A stretch of DNA of 64,000 nt. It comes from Oscheius dolichura. Lineage: Eukaryota; Nematoda; Chromadorea; Rhabditida; Rhabditidae. Under the pieces are notes generated by a model. The model ran no database searches. It saw only the letters and a list, made by a program, of their open reading frames with translations, and was not told where the DNA came from. The stretch's first letter is position 1. Each line of letters opens with the position of its first letter. The stretch lies in contig OW051496.1 of assembly GCA_932521035.1 (NCBI GenBank), positions 8,556,001-8,620,000 of the forward strand, read 5' to 3'. Made by a program: the position numbers and the translations under genes. Below, in pieces: positions 47,714 through 59,800 of this stretch.

Positions 47714-49541
47714 TTATCTGGCGCGACGGTCCTTGTTCTCCTTTTTCTTCTTCTTCTTGTCCTTCTTCTTATCTGCCTTCTTGTCCTTCTCGTCCGGCTC
47801 CACTGCCGTCTCCATCTTCCAGAAACCTCCCCAAAACCTGTCCATTGCATTTTGAACGGCAGTCGCCTTGTTGTCGTGCTCCTGCACACCGATGTAGATC
47901 GAGATCTTCGTGTCCCGTTCACTGATTTTCATTTTGATAATTCTTCCAGTGGTCCTTTGCTTTGCAGCTACTTCCCAAATGTATCCGGATCTCGTGGAAT
48001 AATACTCCGCCAAAATCGTCCATTTTGTCAATAGATATGCATGACTGAAATATGTCAATTAGTAAAGAAGGACTAGAAGCAAACTTACAGACGGGTGTCT
48101 TCCACGTCCTCTCGCCGAACATCCTGGTATTTATGGAAGTCCAAATTCGCCGAACCATTGAGGAACTCATTTATGGTGTTCCTTACCACCTCCTCAGCCG
48201 GATGACGGTAGATGCCTTCACGGTTCAGAAATAGTGCGGCATCCTCCTTTGTCAGGCGAGTACAATCCATATCAAGACAATCCATCTGAAAATTTCTATT
48301 CTATTGGATTACGGTAATAGTAGGAAAGTAGAATTTCATCAGGGTTCTAAACCAAGAGCAGTATATAAAAACGTACCGTACGAGCGAAGGGGCAATTCTT
48401 GAAAATATTAGCCATGATATCTGAAAATGATAATGAATAACTACCATATAACGGTGTGGGATACGCGCACGTAAGCGCGCTCTATTTAGATGCGCTATCT
48501 AACGGTCTTTCCTGCCTCTTTTCTCTGTTTTCTATATTTCTTTTTCTATTTTTAGCAATACAAAAGCTCTGAATATCATAATAATACCATAAACAATCTT
48601 TGATAGTGTTTTTGCATCATACAGATAGAGCAAAGTTTACAAAGTGCGCGTATCACTCATTTTCGGTATGTTACCCAAACTTCGGACATCTTACAAAAAG
48701 CAACTCACTATTATCGTGATCAAATTCAATACCGTTGAACTGGAGATCCTTGAAGAACTTGTTGGCCATTTCATAATCGAAGAATATGGCTGACCGCCGA
48801 TCAACGTGTAGTCGAAGGTGACCTCCAGGTAGCGGGCATATTTGCGAACTGCCAGAACGTACGGCAGGCATCTTTCGAAGTCGGCCTTTCTTAAAAAGGA
48901 AGCTAAAAATCTGTTTAAAAGTATGGAGGACAAACTTACATTTAGGTTCAAGTACAATTTGTCGAAGAAGAAGGGCTTGCGCAGGTACTTGTCGTGCCAA
49001 ACGAGGACTCCGCGGTGGCCCACATGCTCGTCGTGATAAGGTACAGCGGCGCCTTCCAGATCGCAGTAATCCAGATAGTAGGCCGTCTCCGTCGTAAAAT
49101 TTATAGGGTTCCTGATATTCTTGCTGCCATCGTCCACAGTTGTGGACAATGGAACATCACTTATTTCCATGCCTCCATAGTCTACGTAGCAGGTATAGAA
49201 TGCGAAAAACCTCCAATGGAGGTAACGGCAGGTCAGGGAGAGATTGACGAAGTCGGCAGGCGACAACTGCAAGTTCAGGTTCATGAATAGCAGATATGAA
49301 AACTAACCATCGAGCAAATCTTGGCGAGGATATCCTTTCCCAGGAAGCAAAGATTCATGTTGAACGGGTTAACCAGAAAGTTGCTCCTGTCGACGCCGAC
49401 GAATTCCTTCGGCAGACCACGGGGACTGTAGTCCCACATCGACGGCGGCTTGGCTACTTCCTTCAAGACAACTTCGTTCATCAGCATCTTCCCACTCCCG
49501 GGCTCTTCCTCGTCGTCTTCTTCCTCCACCTCCACTTCCAT
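47714..49541 (-). CDS. F-box protein
   Basis: Probable SCF ubiquitin-ligase substrate adaptor. Minus-strand exons: 49541-49308, 49266-48940, 48885-48709, 48420-48377, 48285-48089, 48044-47714. The F-box spans the first intron: LCFLGKDILAKICSM joined to LSPADFVNLSLTCRYLHWR. It is followed by a region with HDEHVGHRGVLVWHDKYL and KFFKDLQFNGIEFDHDN. The C-terminal part (ALFLNREGIYRHPAEEVVRN, YIWEVAAKQRTTGR, ISIYIGV) may bind substrate and ends in a Lys-rich tail. The 48885-48709 exon changes frame near 48800: either a one-base frameshift, or an additional intron (from GAG|gtcacc to aacaag|TTC) restores the frame. The start ATG follows a CTGTTTAG acceptor by 35 nt. Confidence 0.75.
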
Positions 49542-49717
49542 AACACTTGGACGGCCCAAGTCTTGGATATATTTTCTAAACAGATGAATTTCCCCTACCC
49601 TCTGCCCCTTTCCCAAAAAAGATAAGAACACGAAAAAGTACATTATTATTATTTATTTACAACAAATAGAATAGATTAGGGAATGTGGAATAATACTGGT
49701 AGTGGAGATCTTCTAGT

Positions 49718-50488
49718 TTAGAAGGAAAAACGGCGGCAACGGCGGGGCATCTCGGGGAATCCTCCAGGTCCTCCCATCATCATCCGGGGATCGAATCCAG
49801 CTGGTCCCATTCCTCCTCCCATTCGAGGGTCGAATCCTCCACGACCGAATTCAGGACCGAAACGTCCACAGCCACGGCCGAATGGTCCACGAGAGCGGCC
49901 AAAGGGTCCCATTCCTCCAAATCCATGTCCGAGACGGCGGCCCATTCCCCAGAAATGAGGATGGCGACGGTGATGGTGGTGCTTCATGCGTCTCAGATGG
50001 TGCTTCAGTCCGTGTTCCATTCCAAATCCGGGGCCGAATCCACCACGGATAGGGCAGAATCCGGGTAGCTGGCGGCCGCATCCATAGCGTTTGTGATGAC
50101 GGCGAACTCCTGATCGAGAACGGCTGGGGGAGCGAGAGGCCGCACGGTCCACGGGTCCACGAGATCCAGGTCGAGAACGAGGCCCACGAGAACGGCGACG
50201 GGAACGGGAACGGTCTCGTCTTCCGCGGTGGCGGGGAAGTTCAGCGACAGGATGAGGGACAACAACGACATCCTCTTCCCCGGAGCTGGGAGACGAGTCG
50301 GAAGAAGACGAAGAGGAGGAGGAGCTGGAGGACGAGGACGAAGACTCGGCTTCAGCCAGCTTGGCCACCAGTTTCCTCATCTTTTTGCCGCCTTTTTTAG
50401 AAAGGAGCATGGCCATGAGGAGGTGAGGAGGGAGTTCCTCTTGGGGGGAAGAGCGGAATCGGCGAGAGAAATGCTTATGGGGAGCCAT
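49718..50488 (-). CDS. Ser/Arg/His/Gly-rich basic protein
   Basis: Intronless, 256 residues, with TATAAAA 36-42 bp upstream of the ATG. Layout: basic N-terminus (KHFSRRFRSS, SKKGGKKMRKL), a run of 15 Ser, acidic GEEDVVVV, an RS/RG block (RHRGRRDRSRSRRRSRGPRS, DRAASRSPSRSRSG), then a His/Gly/Met/Phe-rich tail (MKHHHHRRHPHFWGMGRR, GGFDPRMGGGMGPAGF). Composition suggests nucleic-acid or chromatin binding, perhaps a sperm nuclear basic protein, but low-complexity proteins cannot be assigned by eye. It lies head-to-head with the kinase gene, 625 bp between start codons. Confidence 0.75.
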   Translation of the reverse strand: MAPHKHFSRRFRSSPQEELPPHLLMAMLLSKKGGKKMRKLVAKLAEAESSSSSSSSSSSSSSSDSSPSSGEEDVVVVPHPVAELPRHRGRRDRSRSRRRSRGPRSRPGSRGPVDRAASRSPSRSRSGVRRHHKRYGCGRQLPGFCPIRGGFGPGFGMEHGLKHHLRRMKHHHHRRHPHFWGMGRRLGHGFGGMGPFGRSRGPFGRGCGRFGPEFGRGGFDPRMGGGMGPAGFDPRMMMGGPGGFPEMPRRCRRFSF

Positions 50489-50523
50489 TAGAGCAGAATG
50501 AGGAGCCCAACTGGGAGCCGGGC

Positions 50524-50530
50524 TTTTATA
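50524..50530 (-). promoter_or_regulatory. TATA box of the 50488 gene
   Basis: TATAAAA on the minus strand, immediately upstream of the presumed leader. Confidence 0.6.
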
Positions 50531-51039
50531 TGTCAAAGGGGGTCGGGTTCTGTGACGAAATGCTTTCGAATTTAGTTTCGAAGGGGGCAGGCGCGATAGG
50601 ACACAGATCAGCAACACTATGACGTCATCGGCGGTCAACAATCGCGGGGGCGGTGCAGAGAGCCGCGGGGCCGTTTCTAAAGGAATTTCCTTTTCTAAAT
50701 GGTAGAAATAGAAAGAAATAAGGCAGGGAATTGTACAAATATAAATACCCCAGTCAAATAAAGGTTGAAGCCGGAGAAAATCCCCCTGTACGCCAGGATC
50801 TTCTTCGTAAGAACTTTCTGGACTTATTTTCTTTGTACAGGTTACGGTAGTTCCTCTTCGGCACTTGTAAGTCTCTGACAACATAAACCAGAAAGAACAG
50901 CTTGGTTCCATTTTAAACCCGTGGTTGTAAGAATATCGTCGAATAGCCGATGCTGACTGGTGAATACCGTCAACGACCTGCTAGCTGATTGTCCCCAACT
51001 AATTATCTCCTGTAAAGAAGCGGCTAATCCTTTTTGGGG

Positions 51040-51047
51040 TATAAATA
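51040..51047 (+). promoter_or_regulatory. TATA box of the kinase gene
   Basis: TATAAATA, 67 bp before the ATG at 51114, with no acceptor in between. Confidence 0.6.
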
Positions 51048-51113
51048 CCCGGGTGATTCCGTCAGAGCACAGTTATCTTCTGTTGCTAGCAGCCGACTTG
51101 CTGCTATCTGCAA

Positions 51114-53099
51114 ATGTCTGCGAAGAACTTCTCTACGAAGCCGAGACTGTCCACGAAGCCGGCCGTCTCTCCCCGGCAAGGATTGTCTATGAAGCCGGCT
51201 GTCTCCCCTCGGCAGGCCGTGTCCATCAAGCCAGCTGTTACCGAATCTCCTTCGAAGCGTGCCTGTACGGCCGTTACAGCACCGGAAGAATTGTTGTCGT
51301 CGGTGCCGCCGGATCAAAGACCGCCACAGCCTGGAGAAAACTCAGATGGAGAAGAGGGCGGCCAGCAGCTGGGAAAGAAGCCATCCCATTCGGGTAGAAA
51401 GATGGAAAAAGCGGACAAGAAGAAGATCACCAGGCGAAAGAAGCCGTCGAAGAAGAGAAAGAAGAAGGTGAAGAGGGTGGAACTGGCCCACGGCGACAAC
51501 GTCAGGAGTCTCAACTTCAAGTGGGAAGTGAAGAAGAAGCTCGGTTCCGGGGGCTTTGGCGACGTCTACAAAGTTGTGAAAGTGGACAACCTCGACACGA
51601 AGGAGTACGCTATGAAGACGGAAATGGTGGCCGGGGAGAAACGAATGCTCCGACTGAAGATCGAAGCCAGTGTGCTGGAAGAGTGCCAGGCGGCCGAGCC
51701 CTCGAGGAGGAAACACTTCGTCGAATTTCTGGACAAGGGCATGTGCAATGATTTCAAGTTCGTCGTGATGGGACTCGTCGGCCCGTCGATAGAGGACGTC
51801 CGGATCAAGATCCTCGGGCAATCCTTCGCAAAGGAGACCGCCATGAACATTACCCTACAAACGCTCAAGGCTGTCACCGATCTCCACCACGTTGGCTGGC
51901 TCCATCGGGACATCAAGCCGCAGAATTTTGCTGTCGGCCTGGAAGAAGTCGAGGCCACCGTCTTCATGTTGGACTTTGGCATAGCCAGAATGATTTTCAA
52001 CCCAGGGACGCGGGTAGTCAAGTACGTTTCTTGTCTGGCACGGGGCTGGCGCTGTAGGAGACCGAAAATGGGCATCAAAGAGAAGAAATGGAGGCTTTAG
52101 ACCAATCTCTTGATTCAATTCTTTCGATAGAAGGATTTTAGGGTCGGTGGGCCACCAGAAACCATGAATCCGGCCGACCCATTTGGGACCAATCCATCTC
52201 CAATCGAGTTACGGGGCGGAGACTTTTGCATGAGGAACGCTACTGACCCCTTGAGGTATTTGAACTTTCTTGGAACCGTTAGCTTGGCCCAACACTGTCT
52301 GCTGTCTACCCTGGGACTTTTTGGGCGATTAGCTGAGTCTCTGCGCATTTATTTGAGCCAAGCAGAGGGCATGTTTCCGTCGTTCTGGAACCTTCTTTAG
52401 AATCAACTATATCTGTTTCGTTTCAGAACTGCTCGGCCCAAGGTCAAATTCCTGGGAACTATCCGTTTTGCCTCGCGAGCATGCCACAAGCAACTGGAAC
52501 AGGGCCGCAAAGACGACTTGGAGACATGGCTCTATATGGTGGCGGATCTATTCGACTGGTTTCATGGACTGTCCTGGAAGAGGAAGGCAGACAAGAAAGA
52601 AGTTCTCCATCTCAAGGAGAAATTCTTTTCCAGCAAGAAGAATTTTGCTCCCAGTGGCAGCTCGGTGCCACAGGAGATGTGGTGCATAGCCGAGTACATC
52701 CGAGGATTGGAGTGTGCCGACGAGCCGGACTACGGCTTCATCGAGAAGGCCCTCCACGCCGTGGCGGCCGACTGCAAGATTGACCTGAAGAAGAAGGCCG
52801 AGTGGATTGGCAAGAAGGTGCCGAAGAGTGAGATGAGCAGCTCGTCGTCCAGCACCTCGACCGACAACCAGCAGAGCGGCTCCAGTTCGAGCAGCAGCGA
52901 GTCGAAGAAGAAGGCCAAGAACAGGAAGAAGCAGAAGAAGGCCTCGGAGAGGAGGAGACGGCACGCGAAGAACACGAAGGACGGCACCAAGGAGGGAACG
53001 AGGGAAATGAAGGAGACGAAGGAGACGAAGGAAACGAAGGAGACGACCAAGCCGACTGGCAAAGCGGCTGCCTTGAAGAGTGGAAGGAGCCGCAAGTAA
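51114..53099 (+). CDS. Casein kinase 1 / TTBK-like protein kinase
   Basis: Two exons, 51114-52021 and 52427-53099 (405-bp intron, phase 2), give 526 residues. The N-terminus holds repeats (RLSTKPAVSPRQ, LSMKPAVSPRQ) and a basic KKITRRKKPSKKRKKK run. Kinase domain ~135-430: glycine loop LGSGGFGDVYKV, catalytic Lys in EYAMKTE, HRDIKPQNF, metal-binding DFGIAR, and the CK1-type activation segment VKFLGTIRFASRACHKQ, then DDLETWLYMVADLF. All catalytic residues are present, so it should be active. The C-terminus is Ser-rich, then Lys/Arg-rich with KETKETKETKETTK. Nematodes have a large expansion of such kinases, many sperm-enriched; that role is inference. Confidence 0.93.
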
Positions 53100-53396
53100 T
53101 GAAGCAGCTACATCCGCTCCCCTACCCGATTAGTGATAAAACTGATTTTCTCAAATATAAACTCGTTCGAGAGCGGAGGACTTCTCAATTGTGTCTATTT
53201 GGTTGTCCTTTCTCTTGTCTTCCGTGATCCTTTCCCTTTTCAATGACAGTTTATCCAGCAGCGAGGGTGCCTCTTTTGTTTTGTTACGAGGAAACTGCTC
53301 TATCTCTATCAAGGACACTAACTTTTCAACAATTTTTAATTTCACCAAATTGCAACAATTCAGAGAAATTGAAGAAGAGTGTTTCCCGGTGAGACG

Positions 53397-54313
53397 TCAG
53401 TCTCTTCTGCTGCTCGGTCCTGGTTGGGGCTCAAGGATCGGAACTGGCTCGTCGGCTTCAGCGGCTTCGGGGACTGGGGCTGTCTCGGCGGCTTCTCCAT
53501 TTGGCGGAGAAGCATCCGCATCGGGGGCTGGGACGGCTGCTGCCGCGTTCGGGTCAACGGCACCAGGGTTCGGCTCGGCTGCGGCTTTTCCGTTGGGGGC
53601 AACGGCATTTGGGTCCGGTTCTTGTTCTGCCTGCTCCTCCGGCACATATTCCCCCATGGCCTCCGCCCTTAGCCACTGAGCCTGCACGCGTATTAAGAGA
53701 GCCATCTTATCGTGAAACGGCCTGAAAATGTCTTATTCTAAATGAAAACAAGTTCAACTGACTGGGATCCGTGGAAGCAATCGATCACCTCCCTGGCTCC
53801 GGGGAAGTACCGAAAATCATTGTCGGTGCGAGGGCCGATGAAACTGAAAGAATAGAATATTAGTCGGCCCCTCGTCCTACCCGGGTCGGTTCTGATCCAA
53901 GAGGACCTCATGATAGATGTCTTCATATTAAATTTTTAATTAGGGTTAAAAATAAGCGTACGAGACTTTTAGGATGGGTAACTCTACCCGATAGCATGGA
54001 TACTAATGGTTCCACCTAACGAAACGTCCGTCGAAGTGGGTTTCACTCCTGTTGTACCGGGGAGAAGGACCGACGGTGCTCGTCCAGGTCTTCTCGGCCT
54101 CCATCTCCTTGTGCACTTCCTCATCCCAGGGAGAGATGTCTTTAGTCTGGAATCCGGAGCTGGGAAGCCGTTCCGTCCGAGACCCTTCGGCATATTCTCC
54201 TCCTTCACGTCGGGGCTGTCCCGTCCATATCTTCCCGGCGCATCCTCCCTCTTGCGGGTGTCCTCCCGTTCGTCCTTCTTCGGCACATCCTCCGTCTTGA
54301 CGGCCTTCCCCAT
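53397..54313 (-). CDS. Acidic Ala/Pro/Glu-rich protein, unknown
   Basis: Minus strand. Secure exons: 53721-53397 (stop at 53399) and 53843-53763, joined in phase 2. They read FIGPRTDNDFRYFPGAREVI then CFHGSQ/PFHDKMALLIRVQAQW, and a long tail rich in Ala, Pro and Glu (EEQAEQEPDPNAVAPNG, VPEAAEADEPVPILEPQPG) ending SSRRD. An exon ending at 53881 (YHEVLLDQNRPG) fits the phase. The N-terminal exon from 54313 (MGKAVKTEDVPKKDEREDTR) is charged, but its join to the rest is uncertain. I do not recognise the family. Broken relatives of the N-terminal part lie at 46950-47560. Confidence 0.6.
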
Positions 54314-54362
54314 GGAGTCTTGTTCAATGACCGCTTTGTCGAGAAAAGATGGTGTCTGTTAA

Positions 54363-56235
54363 CTAACCTTCAGGAATGGGGATACGGTAGGCCGATTTAG
54401 AATACGAAACTGCCGACTATCTGAGCGGTCCGCTAGATCTCTTCCAGCTGATTGCAGGGCTCAAGGAAGGCCACAAATTGTTTTTATTATCACCCTTCGC
54501 CGGGTTAAAAAAGCGGATAATATAAATCAGCTGGTGACCATTACCACCATTACCACACATATTACCCGCGACACGGTTTGTTATCCTCCCCGTTTACGTG
54601 TGCCGTCTCGCTCTGATGCCCCCCAGCCCGGCTCGGCTGGTAGCTGCTGCCGGTGTCCCCAACTGCTGCTGACCTGCGTCCTCCCCAAATATTTGCGGAA
54701 ATTAGCTGAGCGCACAATATGGCCCGAGCCTCTCCTCCTCACCCTGTTCTCATCGATTCCGGTTCTGATTAGCCTCTGATTGGCCTTCCGTATTGCTTTC
54801 GTCTATTTTTATAGCTAATTGTTATAATTATGATATGTACGAGTACTTGATGCCGTTTTCTTTTAAATTACAGTGTATACTCCCTTCTAGAGCCGCCTCT
54901 AGGGTAGATAAGCTTTCTTATTACGGCAATTACTATTTCTTTTCCACTTTGTTCGTTATATTGATGTTAAAGACCACAAATAGCGGAAAAAGGCAATTTA
55001 TTGGGCTAGCTCTCTTGTAAACGATACTATTGACCAGTCGGTCGCTTACTGCCGTACTTTATGTTGTAGACTTCTTAGTCATTCTACGCTTTACAAAATG
55101 GTCATGTTAACTGGTAAAGCCAGTAATTTTACCCTAACAAAATGTTGAAGTCCCTCCTGTAACTGCAATACCATTAAAATGCTCATTTATGGGTCTCCAA
55201 CGGAAGAAGTGGTCCACGGCTGTCGCACTGTGGCGGCCGCCGTTCCATGCAAGAGCCGGGTTAATTTAGTTTGAATAGCTTTTAATTTTTACCAAACTAT
55301 TACTGTATTCCCCTCTTTACTACTTCAAATAGTGGAAATACTGAATCCGGCAGAAAAGGCGGTCATCCCTCCGGACTTGTAATTTGACTGCGGTATTGTA
55401 GCGTCTCTTACAGCCATTCTGCTCGTCTTTAATTCGGTTTAAAAGAATGTCTAGAAGACTGTTCTTTCTCCTTTTTTATCCCGTCATAAATCATCAAAAT
55501 GACCTTTTTACCCCCCGCGCGCCCGTCGGAAAAGTTCAACAGCTGTCAGCAAAATGAAACGCGTACACGCTTCCCACCCCTGACCCCGCTCTACATAGAT
55601 AGAGAGAGAAAGAGAGACGGACCCCCACCACCCGACCGGGGGAGGAAGAAGATAACCCAAAGCAGCAGCAGCCCAGTCCCCAAATACCGTAACTTGATCC
55701 GCTGGCTAGACTCTGATGGCGAAGGAGCACAATGAGCCCGACGGGAGTAGAAAGGCCCCTCTCCCCCAAGCTGGCCCGATGGTCCAAGTTCCGTTTCACC
55801 ACTTTTTCACCAATATTTTAACTTCACTCATGGTAAGCCGATTTCTATTTTTGTTTTTTTTCCCTAGTCGTTCATTTTTTTACCCAGTTAGCTACAAAAG
55901 GTCCCGGTTTGGGCCAGAATAGTCATGAAATTTCCCCCGTCCACAAATTTTTGCCTTTCCTGGTCTCAGAAAGAATTTGAACTAATTATAGTTTTGTATT
56001 CAAGGCGGCAAAAAGTTTACAGGCGTTTATCCAGCTCAACGCCCCTCGACTCCCTAGGTTTGGGAGAAAGGTCGCGATAAGATCAACCTGTCAGCTGGCA
56101 TCTCCCCTCTTCCTGCTTTTTATAATGTTTAAAGAGTTCTGCTACACTTTAAACTAACACTGGTTTTTCCCGGAATAGAGGAAAAAGTCGAAAAAACTCA
56201 AATATTACAAGATTTGGCCCAGAAAAGTGTTAGGA
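54363..56235. other. Intergenic, no gene seen
   Basis: AT-rich stretches with TACTGTA/TACAGTA words and a GC-richer part near 55500-55750. No exon chain with coding bias. Confidence 0.4.
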
Positions 56236-56262
56236 GGGGGGGGGGGGGGGGGGGGGGGGGGG
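56236..56262 (+). repeat. Homopolymer of 27 G
   Basis: Uninterrupted G run directly after TTAGGA. Strong G-quadruplex potential; the exact length may be an assembly estimate. Confidence 0.85.
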
Positions 56263-56869
56263 CGACAACGCCATCTTGGTTGCATCTCCGGCCAGGGTCT
56301 CAAAGATCGCAATTTTTCACTTGAGCTACGTTGAGAGAGAGAGAGTTATATAAGCATCTTTAGCTACAGTATACCGGACATTTCAAAATTGATTTCAAAA
56401 TATCCGGATGGGAAAAAAATGGGGTAACTTGCTCAAAAGTCACTCCACATTGTTTGGAGACGCTTTTGTGAGAATTCTTCGAAAAAAACCACTCAACCAT
56501 CTTTTCCCCCTTATATAAGGTATAAACTATCATTGAAATACCTCGGGTTCTTCAATAATTAGAGAGAAGGCCAGAAGCAGTCTCAAGAGGCCGTTTCCCT
56601 TTGGGCTCTGCTGGTCGCCACTGCCCCAAAGACCACAATTTGGCACTTGAAACGCTTCCTCTTAAAAATAGTCGGCTGTTTACAAGCCCCCCAAAAAACC
56701 TGTCAAAATGTCCTCCCGGAAGGACATCTCTCTGGGCTCTTGCTCTTGTCAGCTACCGCCGCCGCGTGAAGCCCTCAACTGTGCCGTCGTCCTCGGCCGC
56801 GTCGGCTGCCAACAAACAAACCAAACCCCCTCTCTCTCCAGCGGTGGTGGATGGACCAAGACGAGAAAA

Positions 56870-59800
56870 ATGTCACTATTTCTTTACATACTTCACCTGC
56901 TCATTTTGGTAGGTGGGAGCCTTTCCCCTTTGTCTCCTTCTCTTTCTCTCTCGGAATTGAAACGCGGACAGAGGGTTTTGAACCATAAGACAAACAAGGA
57001 GGGAGGGTGGCCGGTTTAGGGGGGCACAGGAAAGATTAGCAATGGAAAGGCAGCGGCTATCATTCCCCCCAGCAGAGAGAACACGACAATACAGCTGTTC
57101 TAACCGGAGGGCATGTTAACAGAAAGAATAAGTAAATTCTTGGAGACGTGTCTCGCTTATATTATGGTGAGTTCATCTCGTTCCTTTCTCAATGCTCTTT
57201 CTTTCATCTGATTCACTTTTCGCTCATTTTGAAAGCGGCCTTTTCCTCTGCGAGTCGCCCTTGCCTACATTACATTTCGTTTCTCCTTCTTCTGAACCTC
57301 TTGGCGGTATTTTCCTCTTCAAAACATCTCCTTTTCTCTTCGCAAACCCCTCTTGGAAGAGTTCTTGCCATAAATTTTCCAATAAATTTTGATCTTTTTG
57401 GTCTCTGTAATCATTGGTGCTCCATTTTTGACAATATATTCTTTCTTTTTGTTACTGAAAACACGCTTTGTTCTTTTTGAGATATCGTCTGGGACAGCTC
57501 GCTTCCTCTAATTTCTAGAGAATTCTCCCTTTCTCTGCTTTCCCTAGGCAAAGGACCATCTTCTCAATGACCTTACTGTTCTTTAGAATGCCCTTCTTTT
57601 TCCCTTGGAAACTCCTCTAAAAATGCTCTTTCCTCCCATTCTCTAGAGAATTCTTCCCTTCTGGGCTCTTCCTTCGCTCCAATCCCCTTTTTCGCTTTCC
57701 TCCAAGAGCCTGGCCAATTCCTGCGGCTAAATTCCGAGCATCCCGTCCCCACCTGTTGTCCTCCCCCACGTGATAAGCTGTTGTACCTTTTATAGCGGTG
57801 TGTGTCCAAGCGGTACTCGCATTATCTCTCCTGGACTCTTATTTTTCTCTCCAGGGGAGAACAAGGCACTTGACGCATAAAGGTACCACCCAGGAGAGGC
57901 AAAATATTGTCCGGGTAGGGGGAGAACAAGCAAGAGCACGCGGATTTATAAAACATCAGCATGTTTGCCTTCTTGTTTGTTGGTCATGAGGGGTTTCATG
58001 GGGACTGTAGGAACCCATCACCTTAGAGGTTCGGAGCCGGACACGGGATATTTTTTAGAACTTTTTACAATTTTTAACAAGAGCTAGCAGATGAAAATGT
58101 TAGCAAAATCCCAAAATCCACTTCCTGGCCAGAATGTCTCGGATCGATTTGGCCTCTCCTTTGAACTCCTAGTGGTTGACGTCCAAATCAACTTCAAAAA
58201 TATCTTTGCCCCAATTTTTTCCTGATTACAGCCTTCCGAAAGTTGAAGTGAAGGACCTGGCAGTGATGCCCTGAGTGTCTCAGTTTTGGTTCCAGGATTC
58301 CAAAGGCGGTCACACAATTGGCCAGCCTCTGTTCTGGACCACAAGTCCAAAATCCTCCGGCCATTCTCTTTCCTCTTTTTCCTTCCTTCATTGTTTTTCT
58401 CCAAAACTAAAATGCAATGGTCGAAGAGAAGTGATGTAGCGCTGCCTGCCATTCGGGATGACGGCGTCTGTTCTATTGTCTGTAGAGAGAAAGATTCATA
58501 ACCCCATTCCCGAAGGCCGTCGGCTTCAGTAGCAGTACATATCGATTCCCTTCCCAGAAGTTTTGATAACCTCTTCCGTCTTATGAATAGGATAAAATCA
58601 GGGGGCGACACCAAATGATATTATCGGAATGTCTCGGCAGGGGAGAGGCACACCCCAGCCGACGGACACCTTCTGTCTTTTTATAGTATACATCCGTATT
58701 TCACTTACCGTATCTTTCCTCTAAATAATTCACTTTATTATAGGCAGTGGTCCTTGCTTGGAAGCTGCTTCTCTCGAGGAAAAGAGTCAAGCGGGACGAC
58801 GAGAACGGCAATTTTCTGGAAGAGAACAGAGGATTCATGGATGAGGTGGGTCACAGATATTCAAAAGGGGGGATTCCTCAACTGAATTTGGGCAGGATCA
58901 CCTCTTACCTAGATCAAGAGGGGCAGTGGGCCTTAGGCCCCAGACGAGGCAGAAAGCTTCCTAAGTCGGCCAGGAGGGTCGGGGAGGCTTCTTAACGGGC
59001 CAAAGAAGGGTAGAGGGGTGAAGGGCTGCCTATGAAGGATTTTACTGGGGCAATGGGGCAGGGGCCTTTTCTGGACCACGAAGAGCGAATTCTAGCCGGG
59101 CTCCGGTGGAGGAAGAGGCTTCCAGACTAACAGAAAGGGGAGGGCTACTTGGTCCAAAGAGGAAAAGGGGGTGAGGGGCTCTGGTCCCAAGAGGAAGGCC
59201 ACCCCCTGGTTGACTACTGCTACTACTGTTTTTTTTCGTCGCTCGACTGGGTCGGTGACAGAGTTATTGATGACTACCATTTGCCACCGCTACCACGGCC
59301 AACATTCTCGCTACCACCTCTTTTTCCTCCTTTGAAGGTCTTTCCACCCGTGGCTTTTCTTTTAGAGACCGCTTAGTTGACCCTCTCTCCTGAGTGACTC
59401 GTCCTTCGGGGCCGAGCTGCCGCCAGCCAGCCAACTACTAATCGCCACCACCACCCCCTTGGATCGGAACCATCGATCGTCAAAATTCTCACGCCAGTCT
59501 CCTTTCTCTCTAGTCTTCACAATAGTAATAAGCAGCCAGTCGGCCAACTTGATTTGCATATACAGGACTTGTCGAGTGAGAGAGGGAGGATAATAGAAAT
59601 TTTGAGACGAGGATCCCTCACCGTTTGACAGAACGGGTCATTATTAGCAATTACAGACGGCGGACAGATACGGTCCTATTTTTCTAAAACCACGGACCAA
59701 TTTGAGCCAAAACAACTTTGAACCCACTCTATTTCCTAAACGCCATAATCAGCCCAGCAGTCCAGCATTTTTTAAGCTCATTCAGCACACCTGTTGGAAA

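Noticed and set aside
57148-57480. 110-residue hydrophobic frame in a long intron
   Set aside because: Phe/Leu/Ser-rich product of CT-rich DNA without splice or start context.
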